From Paraspadella gotoi (Eukaryota; Chaetognatha): a stretch of 64,000 nucleotides of DNA. The stretch spans positions 16,837,245 through 16,901,244 of the forward strand of contig CM119264.1 of the NCBI GenBank assembly GCA_051294375.1, in the 5' to 3' direction. The notes below the pieces were generated by a model. The model was not told the DNA's origin and did no database searches. It saw only the letters and a program-made list of their open reading frames with translations. This document shows positions 1 to 11,622 of this stretch, in pieces (the stretch's first letter is position 1; every line of letters starts with the position of its first letter). Position numbers and translations under genes: made by a program.

Positions 1-643
1 TAGAAGTTACGGACAGTCATCTTCAGCCCACGTAGCGCCTTATCCACATATTTTTTTTTATTTGAAAGATTTTTTTTTGGTTTTTAGTTATATTTAAAAA
101 AATATAAATTTTTTTTTTAGTATTTTCCATACAGTAAATATTTCAAAAAGCCTTGTTTTTTGGAATCAAATTCCATATTATTTTTCGGCCGATAGAAAAA
201 GAAAAATTTCATCGAATACTGCTAATCCCTATCTTTCGATGATTTTATCCGTTTTTTTTGTATTTTGACTTTAAAATGTAAGAATTTTTAAAAGATGTAA
301 TTATATTTTTTGTTTAACTTTTTATGCTCTATCAGAATCCATCCAAAAATTTTAAGATTTAAAAAAAAAATTTAAAAAAATTTAAAAAAATGTAAAAAAA
401 GACAATATATTAATCAAGACGTATAAAGTAAATTTTGTATTAATCCTTTCAGTTTCGTTGAGTTGAGATTTAAGCAAAGTTCGAAATTAGTTTCTTAAAC
501 GATTTTTATTTTTGTACGGACATGTTTCGACTCTTTTTCGAGTCTTCATTTTAAAAAAATGTTTGCTTAAATATTTAGTCAAGACAACTAAAAATTTTTG
601 CTAATAGTCGAAATCTTATATTATCTCCGGAGTTGGTCCCTAC
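1..643. repeat. AT-rich repeat remnants
   Basis: No gene seen. The first 50 bases resemble 61690-61740 (shared 'gaagttacgga' and 'cgccttat' blocks), so the window opens in the tail of a dispersed repeat. Bases 280-365 resemble the dispersed family also found at 18270-18716 and 27262-27676 ('atgctctatcagaatccat'). Bases 515-550 carry a short stem-loop ending in GAAACATGTCC on the minus strand, related to the hammerhead-like motifs described elsewhere. Confidence 0.5.
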
Positions 644-2098
644 TAGGGTTCCGTTAACCGTTAATTTTTGAGGAACTTCGCTTAACCGTTAAAACTAACG
701 TTTTTAACGGTTAACCGTTAAAATCGGTTAATTTTATAATTTAACTATAAATTTAAAATATTAATATTTAAAACTAACTAAAATATTTAATGGTATTTTC
801 TCCTTAACTCCGGCTACTGAATCGTCTTTATCTTCTATTTCAGATAGATGAAGTACACCATATAGTTGATAAATGAGAAAATTGGTTTGAAAAAACAGCA
901 TTATAATACATTTTTCTTTTGCCTTATAGCATAATAAAAATATAAAAAAAGACAATGAAAGAAAAAGCACAATATAATTTTAATTCTGTATATTTTGTTT
1001 TCTCTCTCTCTCTTTCTTTCTTTCGTTTTCGCTTTTTCTTTTTCTATTTCTCTTCCTCATTATTTTTATAGTTGTTAGTTTCTTGAAAGCATGTTTTCTG
1101 TTCTTAGTCTTTCATAAATCATGACCATAAATATAAATATAATTATGAATATTGTGTTAAGACTTTCTTTTTGTTGCGTTTATAGATAAGTGAAAGCAAA
1201 GTTTATTTGTATATAAACAACAGATTTTTATTTTTAAAAAACGGACATGTTTCGACTCTCACGCGCTGATGTAGACTCGGAAAAACATGTCCGTTTTTTG
1301 GAATAAAAACCCGTTGTTTGTAAATAAATAAACTTTGTTTTCTCTTAATTATGAATATCAATTTATTAATTGAATGGTTGAATGATCGATTGATCAAAAA
1401 AGTTATTAATTAATAAATATTTTTTAAAATTTTATTAAAGTAAAGTATATTATCATTGAAGGATAGTTTTAGTTAGCCTTAATGTCTTTTCAAAGATTCA
1501 TTCTTTCTGTTGTTTATTTTTTAAATGTTTTCTAATAATTTTTTTTTTTAGTTTTTTTTTTTTTTCATTCATTCGGCTTTATTTTATTTACTTCTTTGTT
1601 CGTTTTAAAAATTAAAAGAAAAAGTTAAAAAAAGTCAAATAAGAAAGATTATTTATTTTTTTTATTAGCAAAATAGAATATTATTGCATCTAAAAATTTG
1701 ATTTGCAAAAAAATATATGCAGATGCATATTATATTTCAAAATATTCTTTGATGTGAATGTATAAAATTAGCTGAAAGGAAAAACGAAAACAATTGGGAG
1801 AAAGTAAGAAAAAAAAATACCGGAGGGGCAGAAAAAAATGATAATAGATTAAAATAGAAAAATATTTAAAGGGTTGAAAATAACAAAGAAAAAAAGGGGA
1901 AAATGTAGAACAGAGAGAGAAAGGGAGAGGAGAAGAAGGAAAAAAATTTTTTTCTTAAAAAATCAAAGTTTCATAACAAAAAATAACAAAAATCATTCTT
2001 GAAAATTAACCGAATTTAACCGTTAAAATAAATATATTAACGGTTAAGTTAAAATTATTTTTAACCGTTAATAACTGTTAACGGTTATCGGAACTCTA
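644..2098. mobile_element. Non-autonomous hAT-like DNA transposon
   Basis: A 1455-bp AT-rich block flanked by a perfect 8-bp direct repeat GTCCCTAC (636-643 and 2099-2106). Its ends are imperfect inverted repeats, TAGGGTTCCGTTAACCG at the left and TAGAGTTCCGATAACCG read inward from the right. An 8-bp target duplication with termini fitting YARNG is the hAT superfamily signature. Sub-terminal copies of TTAACGGTTAA occur near both ends. No transposase frame is seen, so the copy would depend on an outside enzyme. A second palindromic element is nested at 1197-1337. Confidence 0.7.
1197..1337. mobile_element. Palindromic MITE nested in the hAT-like element
   Basis: The two halves are near-perfect inverted repeats. 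CAAAGTTTATTT at the left pairs with the right end, and the inner arms read AAAAAACGGACATGTTT on each side of a short centre holding CTGATG and GACTC. The centre resembles the hammerhead-like motif of other inverted-repeat elements in this window (GAAACATGTCCGT). Confidence 0.6.
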
Positions 2099-2107
2099 GT
2101 CCCTACT

Positions 2108-2401
2108 TTGGACGGGTTTCTAAATTCTAATATAACCTGCAACGCGGTAAACAACACAATCTGCAACATGTGCAGCAAGGGAAAGCCTGAGGATGATCGG
2201 CCAATGGATTACAGGTCTTCACGCAACAAGGGGGTGGAGGCGCCATGCAGCACTTCGAAGTTAGTGAGCAGCGTGTTCCAAATCGTCCGCAAGGGGCGCC
2301 GCACTTATTCGCCCAACATGATGTCTCGTCACAGCAGCGAAGCAGCGATTCTCGTTGAGTGCAGCACTTGGAACATCTCGAATAAAAAAAATTTGGTTTA
2401 A
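2108..2401 (+). other. GC-richer open stretch, coding status unknown
   Basis: A 97-codon open frame on the plus strand in a patch clearly richer in G+C than its surroundings, rich in Cys, Ser, Asn and Arg, with repeated GCAAC/TGCAGCA-type steps. It begins directly after the hAT-like element. No family is recognised and no convincing start or splice site was found. It could be a remnant exon, a retroelement fragment or non-coding DNA. Confidence 0.2.
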
Positions 2402-2579
2402 CTTAAAGAAAAATTATATCCCCATGGCCCATCATTCACCTGCAACAAGGAACGCAAAAAGTTTTGCAGCTTGGACAACACGGAAAAGAATTGCACAGAC
2501 TGAGGAAACTAAATGGAACAAACATTGGAAAACAAATTTGCAAATGATCGTCAAAAAATATTAAATAGTGAGGAAAACT

Positions 2580-4655
2580 TTAGTCATAATACCAGGCTGG
2601 TGGGTCTTTTTTGCAGCACCCACTGAAAGCGCATTTCTCTCCCAATCCGCCTTTTTGGCCGTTTTGCTTTTGACAGGCTAAAACAAAAAAAAACTTTGAT
2701 AACTGTTATTGACCATTCTACAATAAATTTAAGCAGTAACCTCGCAAACAGCAACATATCGGTATTGGGGTGTCTGGTCCTTCAAGATAAAGACGAACTT
2801 CACTCATCAAATATTGTTCCACCATGACCTTGATCAAAATAGATTGAGAATAAAAATAAAACAAAAGAGATAGAGAATAAAAGGGGGAAAAACGGCAAAG
2901 TTTTTATCGCACCTTCGATATCGCATATAGAAGCATGTTGGTCATATCTGTGAGTATGTCGTCCTAAACAATAGGATAAAAACTGATTTTGCTTTTATTT
3001 TGATTTTGCTTGGTGTTTCAACCATGAGTTGTGTCTCGATGTAGTCCTCGACTTGACTTGCTCGAAGTGCGTCAATGACTAGTGGAGCCAAAAATGGAAC
3101 ACCCGGTTGAAGGGGGCGCGTGTCCTCTGTCCTTCCAATTAAAAGTTAATTATTAAGTAGCACTGATAAATGTATTTAAAAACTTTAAAGGATTGCAACC
3201 GGGGATCGATTCCAGGTCGGTGGGGCTAACGTTGCTCCAATTTTTACGGTAGAAGACAAAATTGTCGTCGTCTGAGAGGGCACGGGATAGATGCTCAAAC
3301 AGTTCGTAAGATCCAAATCGGAATTTGCCGTCCGGCCCGTATTCGATTTGCAGCTAAGAAGTTAACTTCGCATATAAAATTTCTTTGCTTTTAATTTACT
3401 GTACGTATGTCAATTAATTTTTACCCCATTCTTATCCGTCTCATATTTGACGTTATCTGGGTTCGTGCTCGCCATGGACATCGACCTGAAATTAAAAAAC
3501 GATGAAAATGAGTTATTAACTTTTTGTAATTTTTAAGCCGGAAACCGAATGACATATTTGTCATCATTAAGTTTGGTCTTGCTCTTTTTTTTGTTGTTTT
3601 TTTTTAGTTTGAATCACTTACATTACGTCGAAGGTGGTTTTGTGAACAGTTGGTCGGAAAGCGACCTGTCTGTCTCCGCTTGTTTCCTCTTCCAGCACCG
3701 ACTGAAAATAACATTTAACAAAAACTTAAACCAGACATCCACTTGCATCTTAGTTTTAAAATCCGTTTGCCAGCTCACGTTTTCATTCCGGTTTGACGAG
3801 CGCCAGTTCTGGGACCGACGCCCCTCCGCAACAGGGACGCGATATTTTTTCCTCGCATTGCGACCAGAGCATATACCAGAGTCCGGCTTTCGCATCATTC
3901 TGTCGTTACTGTTATTAGTATCAAAATTTTGGCTTGATTTACGTTGTAAGACGTTCCATGTTTCTTCCATGCGTCGTATGGGCAAAAGTTGCAAGCCAGT
4001 GATTATAGCTTGAAAAATTGATAAACGCAAATTTTCAATTCCGAAAAGAGCCTGGTATTCTGATCTTATACCAATCTTATCCCAGTCCAGATTTCACAAC
4101 CATAATTCTCACTGAAAGCTGAGATAACAAAAAGTCATGATCATGGGTACCAGCTAAGGCTTGAAAACTTCTTGCGCCCTCCAATTCTTCCGCCACTTTA
4201 AGCCACTTGTCTATTACAAGGGCCCGATCTTCGGGTGTGGCCCCACGAATTACTTCCGACGCTGTCAGGCAGGCGATTCTGTCGAAGAAGTCGATTGCTC
4301 GCAAAAGGCAGGGAGAAAACTTCACCTGTTATCATAAACGTTACTGACTAATCTGAGTAACAAGGAATATAAAACAGTAGCGTCAAGGAAAACGCATGAT
4401 CCCGAAATGACCGCCTTGATGTTTATGTAACAGTTAGGTACTGTAACGGCCAATTAAAATAAAATTTGTCTCCATACAGCGCATTCAGATTTATCCCTTT
4501 TACATCCTTTTAAAAGTTTTGCTCTTCTTACATTCGGATAGGCTTCTTTTGTGAAACAAAACATTTCTCGCGGTTCGATGTCGAGAAAAAGCTGACGAGT
4601 AATGATAGTGAGCTCGTTTGCGATGGCGGCTGGACTCAACCGGGCGAAGGACAAC
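2580..4655 (-). CDS. RasGEF (CDC25-homology) domain protein, N-terminus unresolved
   Basis: Predicted guanine-nucleotide exchange factor for a Ras-family GTPase. Ten exons join in phase: 4532-4655, 4151-4325, 3779-4008, 3622-3701, 3425-3485, 3200-3353, 3023-3126, 2913-2963, 2741-2828, 2580-2677 (stop). The first exons carry the catalytic core: LSPAAIANELTIITRQLF, then FFDRIACLTASEVI, then GLQLLPIRRMEETWNVL, matching the helices and the 'RL..TW' block of RasGEF domains; VPFLAPL in the 3023 exon resembles the late P-(C/V)-(I/V)-P-(F/Y)-L-G block. Between them lies a long Ser/Arg/Asn-rich insertion. The C-terminus is odd: CCC followed by a Cys-rich tail ending WYYD. The Cys cluster could be palmitoylated (inference). 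Upstream coding exons beyond 4655 were not found. Family call is firm; subfamily and GTPase target are not. Confidence 0.75.
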
Positions 4656-5547
4656 CTAGAACGAAGGTTAACGATCAAGATAGTAAGGATCAAGTAGCAT
4701 GGAATAGCAAAATTAGAGAAATACTCATTACTCAACCCCTCCCTCTATGCTTAAGTATCGATTTAGCTGCCATTTTTGTCGATCTATTTTCACATGTGCA
4801 CTGTCCACAAAATATATAGCTTATTATATAAATGTATTGTATTGTATATGTTACGAAATAACTATCTTTTATATCACGAAGAAATCCAGCTTCTCCACCT
4901 TTTCCCGATGCTCTTTTGTCTTTTTTACTGACGCAGGAATTGCCGACTATTCAGCGATTACAGAGACATCTTTTATTTTAGACTTTTGTTATATATATAT
5001 ATACTTAAGTACAGATTCCGTGGCGGATTCTGATTGGTTCATCGGATTTCGATAGATTCTAATTACGATTTATCGATTTATCGATCAGATCTGTCATTCT
5101 TGCACTTTCAGTTCTCTGCAAATCTCGGAATCTTTAGTTTTTAGAAACTATTTGGTAATTGCTGGATTGGTGGACTTTCTTGTGAGAGAAGCAACCTTTT
5201 TTGCACAATAATGGCTTCAGAAACAAGTAAGAAAGATTCTTTAAACTTTATATATATATATTTGCTGAGTTTGTATTAAATGTTTTGTTATCCTTTGTCC
5301 AGGACTTCTAACTTAACTCTTCAACTCTTTACACAACTTAACTTCAACTACGTCCTGGGCTTCGCCTTTGCGGCCGAGACTTTGTCGTCCTCATCTATTG
5401 AGCGTCATAGACCGGCGCCATCGTCTCCTCTGCGCCATTACGCCACAAATACCAACGCTTTATTTGGCGTAGAGTTAGCCCGGAAAAGTTAGCAAGTCAA
5501 TGAAACCACTCTCCGAACTTAGTTCGAAACAGTATAATTTTAAAATT
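4656..5547. other. Unassigned spacer
   Basis: Presumably holds the 5' exon(s) and promoter of the RasGEF gene on the minus strand. Short open frames exist on both strands, but none gave a consistent start, splice phase and continuation. Confidence 0.3.
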
Positions 5548-7520
5548 TTAAACTCTTCCCCGAATGAGATGTGGAGGAGCGTACCAAGACTCATCGGCTT
5601 CCATGACATCTTCCTCGCCTTCGTCGTTCGGGAGGCGCTGAACTTCGGCTTCCGTCAGCGCAGGAGGAAGGAAAGGGAAAATCTCGTAGCTGAAGAATCA
5701 AAATGGCATTCACAAGTTTGGCTTTTTTCGGAACTGAAAAGAGAAAAGACATTGGTATAATAAAAGATAAAAAACTCACGCTTCCTTCACCAACTCATTT
5801 TCTTCATCCGTTTCCATGACATCCGATGCAAGGTCGCGCTCTGTTTTTCTAAGGAGAATTATTTTAAAAAAATACATATTATTTTCGTTCTTTGATTGTT
5901 GGGTCTTGAAAAAATCGTTACTTCGATCTCCGTTGGAACCAGGATCTGCGCCGGCCGGAAAAATCGCTATAACTGTAAATACTGTTGCTGTTGTTATTGT
6001 TGAAGTTGTTATTGTTACTGTTTAGAATTCTTCGTTTTCTTTTTCTTTTCTTGACGACGAAAAATTGACGAAGGGTGAGAGCGAAGAATTTCATCGGATT
6101 CTCGATATCTTTGCCGAGCCACTCCCGCATCATCCGGATCTCTTTCGCTTCTTCCGTCGCATGCTCGTTTTCGGCCAAACAGAGGGCGTTCGTCGACCTT
6201 TTGACTCTCAAAAAACCAGAGTTGTCGTTTCCGTCAAAGCATCGAAAATTCCTCGAAACCCCAACTTTGTGTCGATCCGTGCGATACGGCGATGGGTCAG
6301 TCGTGGAAGACGGCCACCGTCTCGCTCTGCCGCAATTATCGGTTTCGTTTAAAGTTTCGTCATTTCCGGTTCTGAGATTTTGTTGGACGGAATTCGATGC
6401 CGATGAAGACATCGACGAAGATGAGACCGACTGCGCTTCTTCGGCGATCGAATCAACGGCTACTTTCTCCGATTCGACGATTTTGTCCGATTCGACGTTC
6501 TCTCTCTTCGCGAATGGAAATATCCTTCGGAGGGCGTCGCTAAAGCGGTGGCGGAGATTTCTCGCCACATCGTCGTCGCCGTCGTTGGTTTTCTTGATTT
6601 GTATTTCGCCGTCGTTTTCCGTTTCTTCGTGGAATCTGCTTTTCTTCCAATCTTCTTTCCATCTTTCCACTTCTGTTTCCCGGGCTATCGGGTCACGATA
6701 TCGCGACGCCGGCGCCGAATCGCTGCGTCGTCTCTGGTTTGTCCGCTCACACTATGACGGCCAATAATCATTATAAGGTCGTTTTGAGAAAGCCTCTATT
6801 TCTTTTCTTTCTATTTTCGTTCTTTCTCTTTTTCCTTCTTTTTTTCTCTTTTTTTTTCTTTCTTTCTTTCTTTTCCCCTTCTTTTTTACTTTCTTTCTTT
6901 TCTCCTTTTCCCTTCTTTTACCTCCTCTTTCACCCGTCCCCTCCAGTGTCGTTTCCTTAAATTGTCGTCGTTGTTGTCGTTATTGGCGTTGTAATTGAGA
7001 TTCCTAAATATCCCGCAAGGAAGTTTACCAAAGAAACATCGGACAAAATTGACAAAGGCCCAACCCTGAGCTCCTTTGTCCGGGATTTTCTCCGGAAAGG
7101 AAGAAGCTGAGTTTCGGAGAGGAGTCGGATTCGAAGTTCGCCGCCGACGACGCGCTGGGGCCTTCGCCTTTTTCAAAGTTCAATCTCAATAACCGAGCGA
7201 CAGGAGATTATTAGTCAGATCTGACCAAGGATAAGACGAGATCCAGTTTTAACCAGATTCATTTCTGAAGCGATGATTTGGTCGTAGCGGGAACGAATCG
7301 ATCCGCCACCCTTTTACATGGAGGGGGGACTTTCGATAAAGAAGGAAGTACGATAAAAGAGATGAGAGAGAGAGAGAGACTGAGAGAGAGAAAGATGACC
7401 TCAAAATCCTTGTGAACAAATACGTAGGATTCTGGGACGAAGACACGGAGATCGTTGACCGATTTCCAAGGACGCAAATGCGGAGGGAATCGACCCATTC
7501 TTCTTGATACATAGACGCTT
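5548..7520 (-). CDS. Unrecognised multi-exon gene, low-complexity protein
   Basis: Three C-terminal exons are well supported because splice phases agree: 5922 to about 6735, 5780-5848 and 5548-5689 (stop 5548-5550). The large exon encodes a charged, Ser-rich protein: an N-terminal E/K/D-rich part, a Ser run, the patch REWLGKDIENPMKFFALTLR, a basic KKRKRKRRI cluster (possible nuclear signal), an Asn-rich stretch, then an acidic tail ending APPHLIRGRV. Further upstream, exons near 7030-7176, 7257-7311 and 7395-7520 look coding, but two or three frames are open in each, so the N-terminal half is ambiguous. The acceptor before the large exon lacks a pyrimidine tract because that intron is purine-rich. 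No family recognised. Confidence 0.5.
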
Positions 7521-7830
7521 CTGAATACCAAAGATTAGTAGTGTATTAGGACTCAGGTACCTGGTACTTGGTCTTACAGTTGAGAGATGAAAAATAGAGT
7601 AGAGGAATTTCCTAATTGCCAAGAATTACAGTCCGTTTTATGAGTCGGAGGAATGCACTATGATTATGACACGACTTGAAGGGAAAAGAATATGTCGGTG
7701 AAATTAGTCGATATTGTTTACATTTTGTTCACGTTTACGCTTCATTTAAATTAAACGGATAAGTCTTAAAATTGATCCAGAAAAACAAAACGTTTTTATT
7801 TTCAGATTTCACCTTTTGGGGTTAAAAATT

Positions 7831-9616
7831 TCACGAGCATCGAACGCCATAAATCCAGCAGAAGATCCCCAAGAGGAAGATGAAGATAATTTTGTAGATA
7901 GAAAAGCCGAATCCAAACTGGCGTACAAGAGTCAATTTTTTTTTATAATTTATTTTATAAAAATAAAAAAAGATTTAAAATTTTATTGAAAATTCATACA
8001 TTTTGTCAATTGGCATAATTTGGTCAATCAATCAATCAATTAGAGAGAGAGATAGAGAGAGAGAAACTTTAAAAAATTCAAATAAATGTGTCTTTTGGTT
8101 TTCTAATTTGAACTCTTTTCCACTCCTACGATTCCATCAAAAAATTTATATCCAGCTTTATCACATACTTACCTCCCCTCACACAAAATTCCATTTCAAT
8201 TTATCTATTCAATTTTTAATAAACATAATAATTATAAGTAAATTTAAGTAAAAATACTTCAAGTAAATATGACTTTTGTTTTTTTTCCATTTTAACTCAT
8301 TTCCGCTCGCACGATTCCATCGAAACTTTATATCCAGCTCAATCACACACTTTCCTACCATCATACAAAATTTCAAATCAATTGCCCTATCCACTCATGA
8401 GCAATTGGCGTTCAAATAGTGAAATAGATTTTTTTGTTTTTTCCATTTAAACCAATTTCAACTCGCACGATTCCATCGAAACTTCATATCCATCTCAATC
8501 ACACAGTTTCCTACCCACACTCAAAATTTCATACCAATCCATCCATCCAATTACGAGTAATTGGAGTTTTTTGCTTAGGGGGTGACGGACAGACGGACGG
8601 ACGGACGGACGGACATCATTTTTTTTTGCATAATTTATCATAATTCGAGGTTCTGATACGATAATAATGATTTACCGACAATATTTTGGGGTGGGACCGA
8701 CAAAGTGAATTATAGAGTCGGAATCTGCTGATAAGCAGATCCGACTAAAAATAACAGTTCCAACCTAATCTAGAATAGTTAATATAATTAAAAAGGTGTA
8801 ATATTTTTACTTATTTTTACGTATGTCTATTGCGACCAATTCCTATTAAATTATATGACAATCACATCGTCAACTCGCCTTTTATTTTCCCCTTCAAATG
8901 CGCCAGCATGCTTCAACCATTCCGTAACGTTCGTCCACAGACGCCAACGAGACTTCAAATCGCTTGCAGGGTTTTGAGGAACTGCTTCGCCCGTCTTTTT
9001 TTTCCTCTTCAAGCGAAATTCTTGACGAGTTCCGTTTGAATATCTGATAATGAACCCATCTTTCTCTTCGAGTGTTTAACATTTACAAACTTGTAAATAT
9101 TTAAATTCCTTATCGGAGTTCAGAATAACAATAACATCCTTATAGCTATCACAACAACCTGACGACTATTATCTTGGACTTGAGTGTCGTAATAGAAACG
9201 TTTTTGAGTTCAACGACCCTGCGAAGAGCCAAATCGGAACCCTTCGGAACTCGCTCAATATCGCTCGTGATTGAGGGTCGGAAACTTAGTGAATCCATGC
9301 CTTTACAAAAGCAAGTTTACTTGAAGAACAAAGGATGAAGCGAATATTTTTTGTTAAATCAATTAAAATAGCGCTAACTTTCATCGTTTCCGCCGATATC
9401 AACCAACTCTGCCACGACGAAGAACTTTCGTGTAACGCCCAACTTATAGTTTTCGTTTTGAAATCTGAGACCCTCCGAAGTTTCATTCTTCACGGACTCG
9501 ATGCTCTTTTGTGCTTTGTCAGTCGTCGTGGACGTTTTGAGGCTAAAATCGCCCGACAATAAAAGAACAGCATCGCGAATTTCCGGAGTGATTTCGCTAA
9601 GTTCTTTCAGAACGAC
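7831..9616 (-). CDS. Unrecognised C-terminally membrane-anchored protein (5' partial)
   Basis: Four exons join in phase: 9379-9616, 9218-9300, 8875-9063 and 7831-7917 (stop). They give about 199 residues lacking the N-terminus. The last exon encodes a single hydrophobic segment, IYKIIFIFLLGIFCWIYG, followed by only VRCS, preceded by basic residues (ENKRR). This is the pattern of a C-terminal membrane anchor with most of the protein on the other side. The domain before it includes DGFIIRYSNGTRQEF and the Trp-rich WRLWTNVTEWLKHAG. The last intron holds a Helentron-like element. No family recognised; whether an N-terminal signal peptide exists cannot be told because the first exon was not found. 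Confidence 0.55.
7990..8747 (+). mobile_element. Helentron-associated (HINE-like) element, copy A
   Basis: Three tandem core units of about 170 bp (around 8088, 8263 and 8430) share 'acgattccatcgaaactt', 'atccagctcaatcacacac' and 'ccaattacgagtaattgg'. They are followed by an (ACGG)n run at about 8585-8613, a conserved tail, and a 3' hairpin ATCTGC...GCAGAT followed by CCGACTAA. The 5' end is not recognisable. It lies in the last intron of the membrane-anchored gene. Confidence 0.75.
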
Positions 9617-10785
9617 CTTTGAAAAGTGAAATGTTAAATTATTATTAGTTTGTTTTAGTTTGTAGACAAAAACTTTAAACGAACAAAATTGTTGTTCCCG
9701 AAATTTGTTTTCGTGAAAACTGCGTTAGTTTGTAGCGGGCATTGCTAAGTTAACCTCGCTTCACTTGTGACCGTCAAGTGACCACTAACGCTGTATCAAC
9801 AAGTAAACTTTCGAAAAATTAAAATATACCCATTTTTGGTCTTAATCATGGACATGAAGTGGGCGAGAGGAGAGAGAATCGCCGTGTCTATCTGTGCCCA
9901 GTGGGTCTGGGAGATTCTGCAATCAGTTGCCTTGCTTTTAGCCGGTGGTAGGCTTGCTACCAGTGGATTAACTGTCAACTGACCCTTCACTCTTTTGGAG
10001 GACAGTGCCGACCAGGGCTTGTACCCGGTTCGGTGCGCTAATACAGCAGTGATGCTGGGAACGGTCGTATTCATCGGGTAGTGATATTACGTCACTACAG
10101 ACAAGTTATATACAAGTCCCTGTTTAACTTATTTATCAAATAAAAGAATTCTGAGATTTTAAGTTGAGAAAATGTTACATACTTTCTGTTGGCCCTATCA
10201 CCTAAGTAGGCTAATGTACCATCCCAATGTGCGTCCCTGGTTCGAGCCCTAAGGTTGTCATGTACAAAGTGAGGTTGACCGGTTACCCTGAGGTAAGCAT
10301 GGGCCTGCCGCCCGATCCAAAGCTCTGCAATACATGAACATTGAACAAGCTTTCTCATTGTTACCAACTTACCACATGGTGAAACCTCTGCATGTGTGGC
10401 GCCCTTAAAAACCAACCTCTTCAATCTCACCTTTTGAAAGCGCTGCATTTACGTAATTTTTTAAAGATATTATTTTAAAAGTTCTTTAAATTTTTTTTTT
10501 AATGATAAGCATGAATTTTAAAGACCTGAAGAAATATTGAAATAGCTAAAAGTAAAAGTCACTTATACGGGATGTTGCGGTATTTTACACCTTTTTTTTT
10601 TTTTAGAAAGGAACATATTTTTATATCGACGTTCTTTAGATAATGACTTATTATGTTAGCGTATTTTAGAATCGGGTGCCAAGTTTACAATCAAAGGTTG
10701 AGAATGATTTTTATTTAACGTTATCATTTTTTTTAAGTTTTCACATCTCGTTTTAAAAAAAAAAAAAATATTTTCATTGACCGCA
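9617..10785. repeat. Intergenic region with two GC-richer repeat-like patches
   Basis: No gene seen. Two patches, about 9840-10090 and 10165-10450, are richer in G+C than their surroundings. The second contains GGTTCGAGCC, a match to a tRNA-type B box, with a weak A-box-like sequence about 30 bp earlier, so a tRNA-derived SINE is possible. Both resemble the GC-rich unit near 61030-61260 only in short words ('catcccaatg'). The 5' exon of the minus-strand gene ending at 7831 may also lie here. Confidence 0.35.
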
Positions 10786-11622
10786 ATGTCTTTACTTCTT
10801 TTCATCGCGTTCTTTATATTTTCATCGCAAGTAAGCGAATCGGCCGTTGTTTCAACAACACGCTCCACGGATGAGACTTCGGGTAATTTCTGAATAAAAA
10901 TTATGCCTAAGGTCATTGACCATTGGCCATCAACACCCATTATAAATATTTTGAATCCGACGTGAAATATATGTTCCGCCAGATTTGCATATTTTAAATA
11001 TTTTACACTTTTTCTTCTTTATTGCTTTATTGTGGGGGCAATGAATAGTATCAATTATAAAATAAATAAAACGTTACATATTTTTTTATTCGGCGTCAGA
11101 TTCTACGACGACGCCGGTGACGACGACGACGAACGTTTTCGGTGCTGGGGGCGTGGCCTTCGACGATACTCTGCTCAGGCTGAAAAATGGGTTGGAGGAT
11201 TTGAAGCACAATTTGGAAGAATCTGAAGTGGCGTCAAGCAACATCGAAATGGCGGGAGACGCCAGCAAGTAACCTCGCTTGACATCCATTTTTAATATAT
11301 TGATTTTGCCCTTGTTTCTTTTTTGTTCTACTATTTGCGGAACTTTTATGTCTGGTTGGTTCATTTTATGCTGTCAGAATATTTATGTAAAAAAAACTTT
11401 TTCACTTTTAACTGGATTTTTTTCCTCAGATACCACCGGAACCCCGACTGGCAGCCGGAACTCCGCGCCGTGAACATAGAAGTTATGAACGAAGAAAGGG
11501 CGAAGAAAAACGTTGTTGCATTAGATTTTATCAATCAAATGTTGAGTTTGATGGAACCGATTAAAAGATTGGAGGGAATAATTAGCAGGACCGTTCAAAC
11601 CTTTTCAGGAGATAATGTATAA
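10786..11622 (+). CDS. Small secreted protein, unknown family (152 aa)
   Basis: Three exons (10786-10882, 11100-11268, 11430-11622) join in phase to a complete 152-residue protein. It starts MSLLLFIAFFIFSSQVSES, a textbook signal peptide with cleavage likely near SES-AVV. A Thr/Ser-rich linker (TTTPVTTTT, probably O-glycosylated) follows, then a hydrophilic region with heptad-like leucines (LLRLKNGLEDLKHNLEESE; FINQMLSLMEPIKRLEG) suggesting coiled coils. There are no cysteines. The protein is likely secreted and oligomeric (inference). No homologous family is recognised; it could be lineage-specific. Confidence 0.7.

Noticed and set aside
1203-1397. 64-codon minus-strand frame
   Set aside because: It reads across the palindromic MITE and has no coding features.
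5211-5492. Possible plus-strand two-exon gene starting ATGGCTTCAGAAACAA|GTAAG with an open frame at 5303-5492
   Set aside because: Joining at the AG before GACTTC puts the second exon out of its long open frame and stops after a few codons; no other acceptor restores it.
6075-6767. Plus-strand 230-codon open frame
   Set aside because: It lies antisense to the large minus-strand exon, whose splice phases fit its neighbours; the plus frame has no splice or domain support.
10165-10450. Functional tRNA or tRNA-derived SINE
   Set aside because: A good B-box match but no cloverleaf; the A box is weak and no second full copy was seen, so it is kept only as a repeat-like patch.
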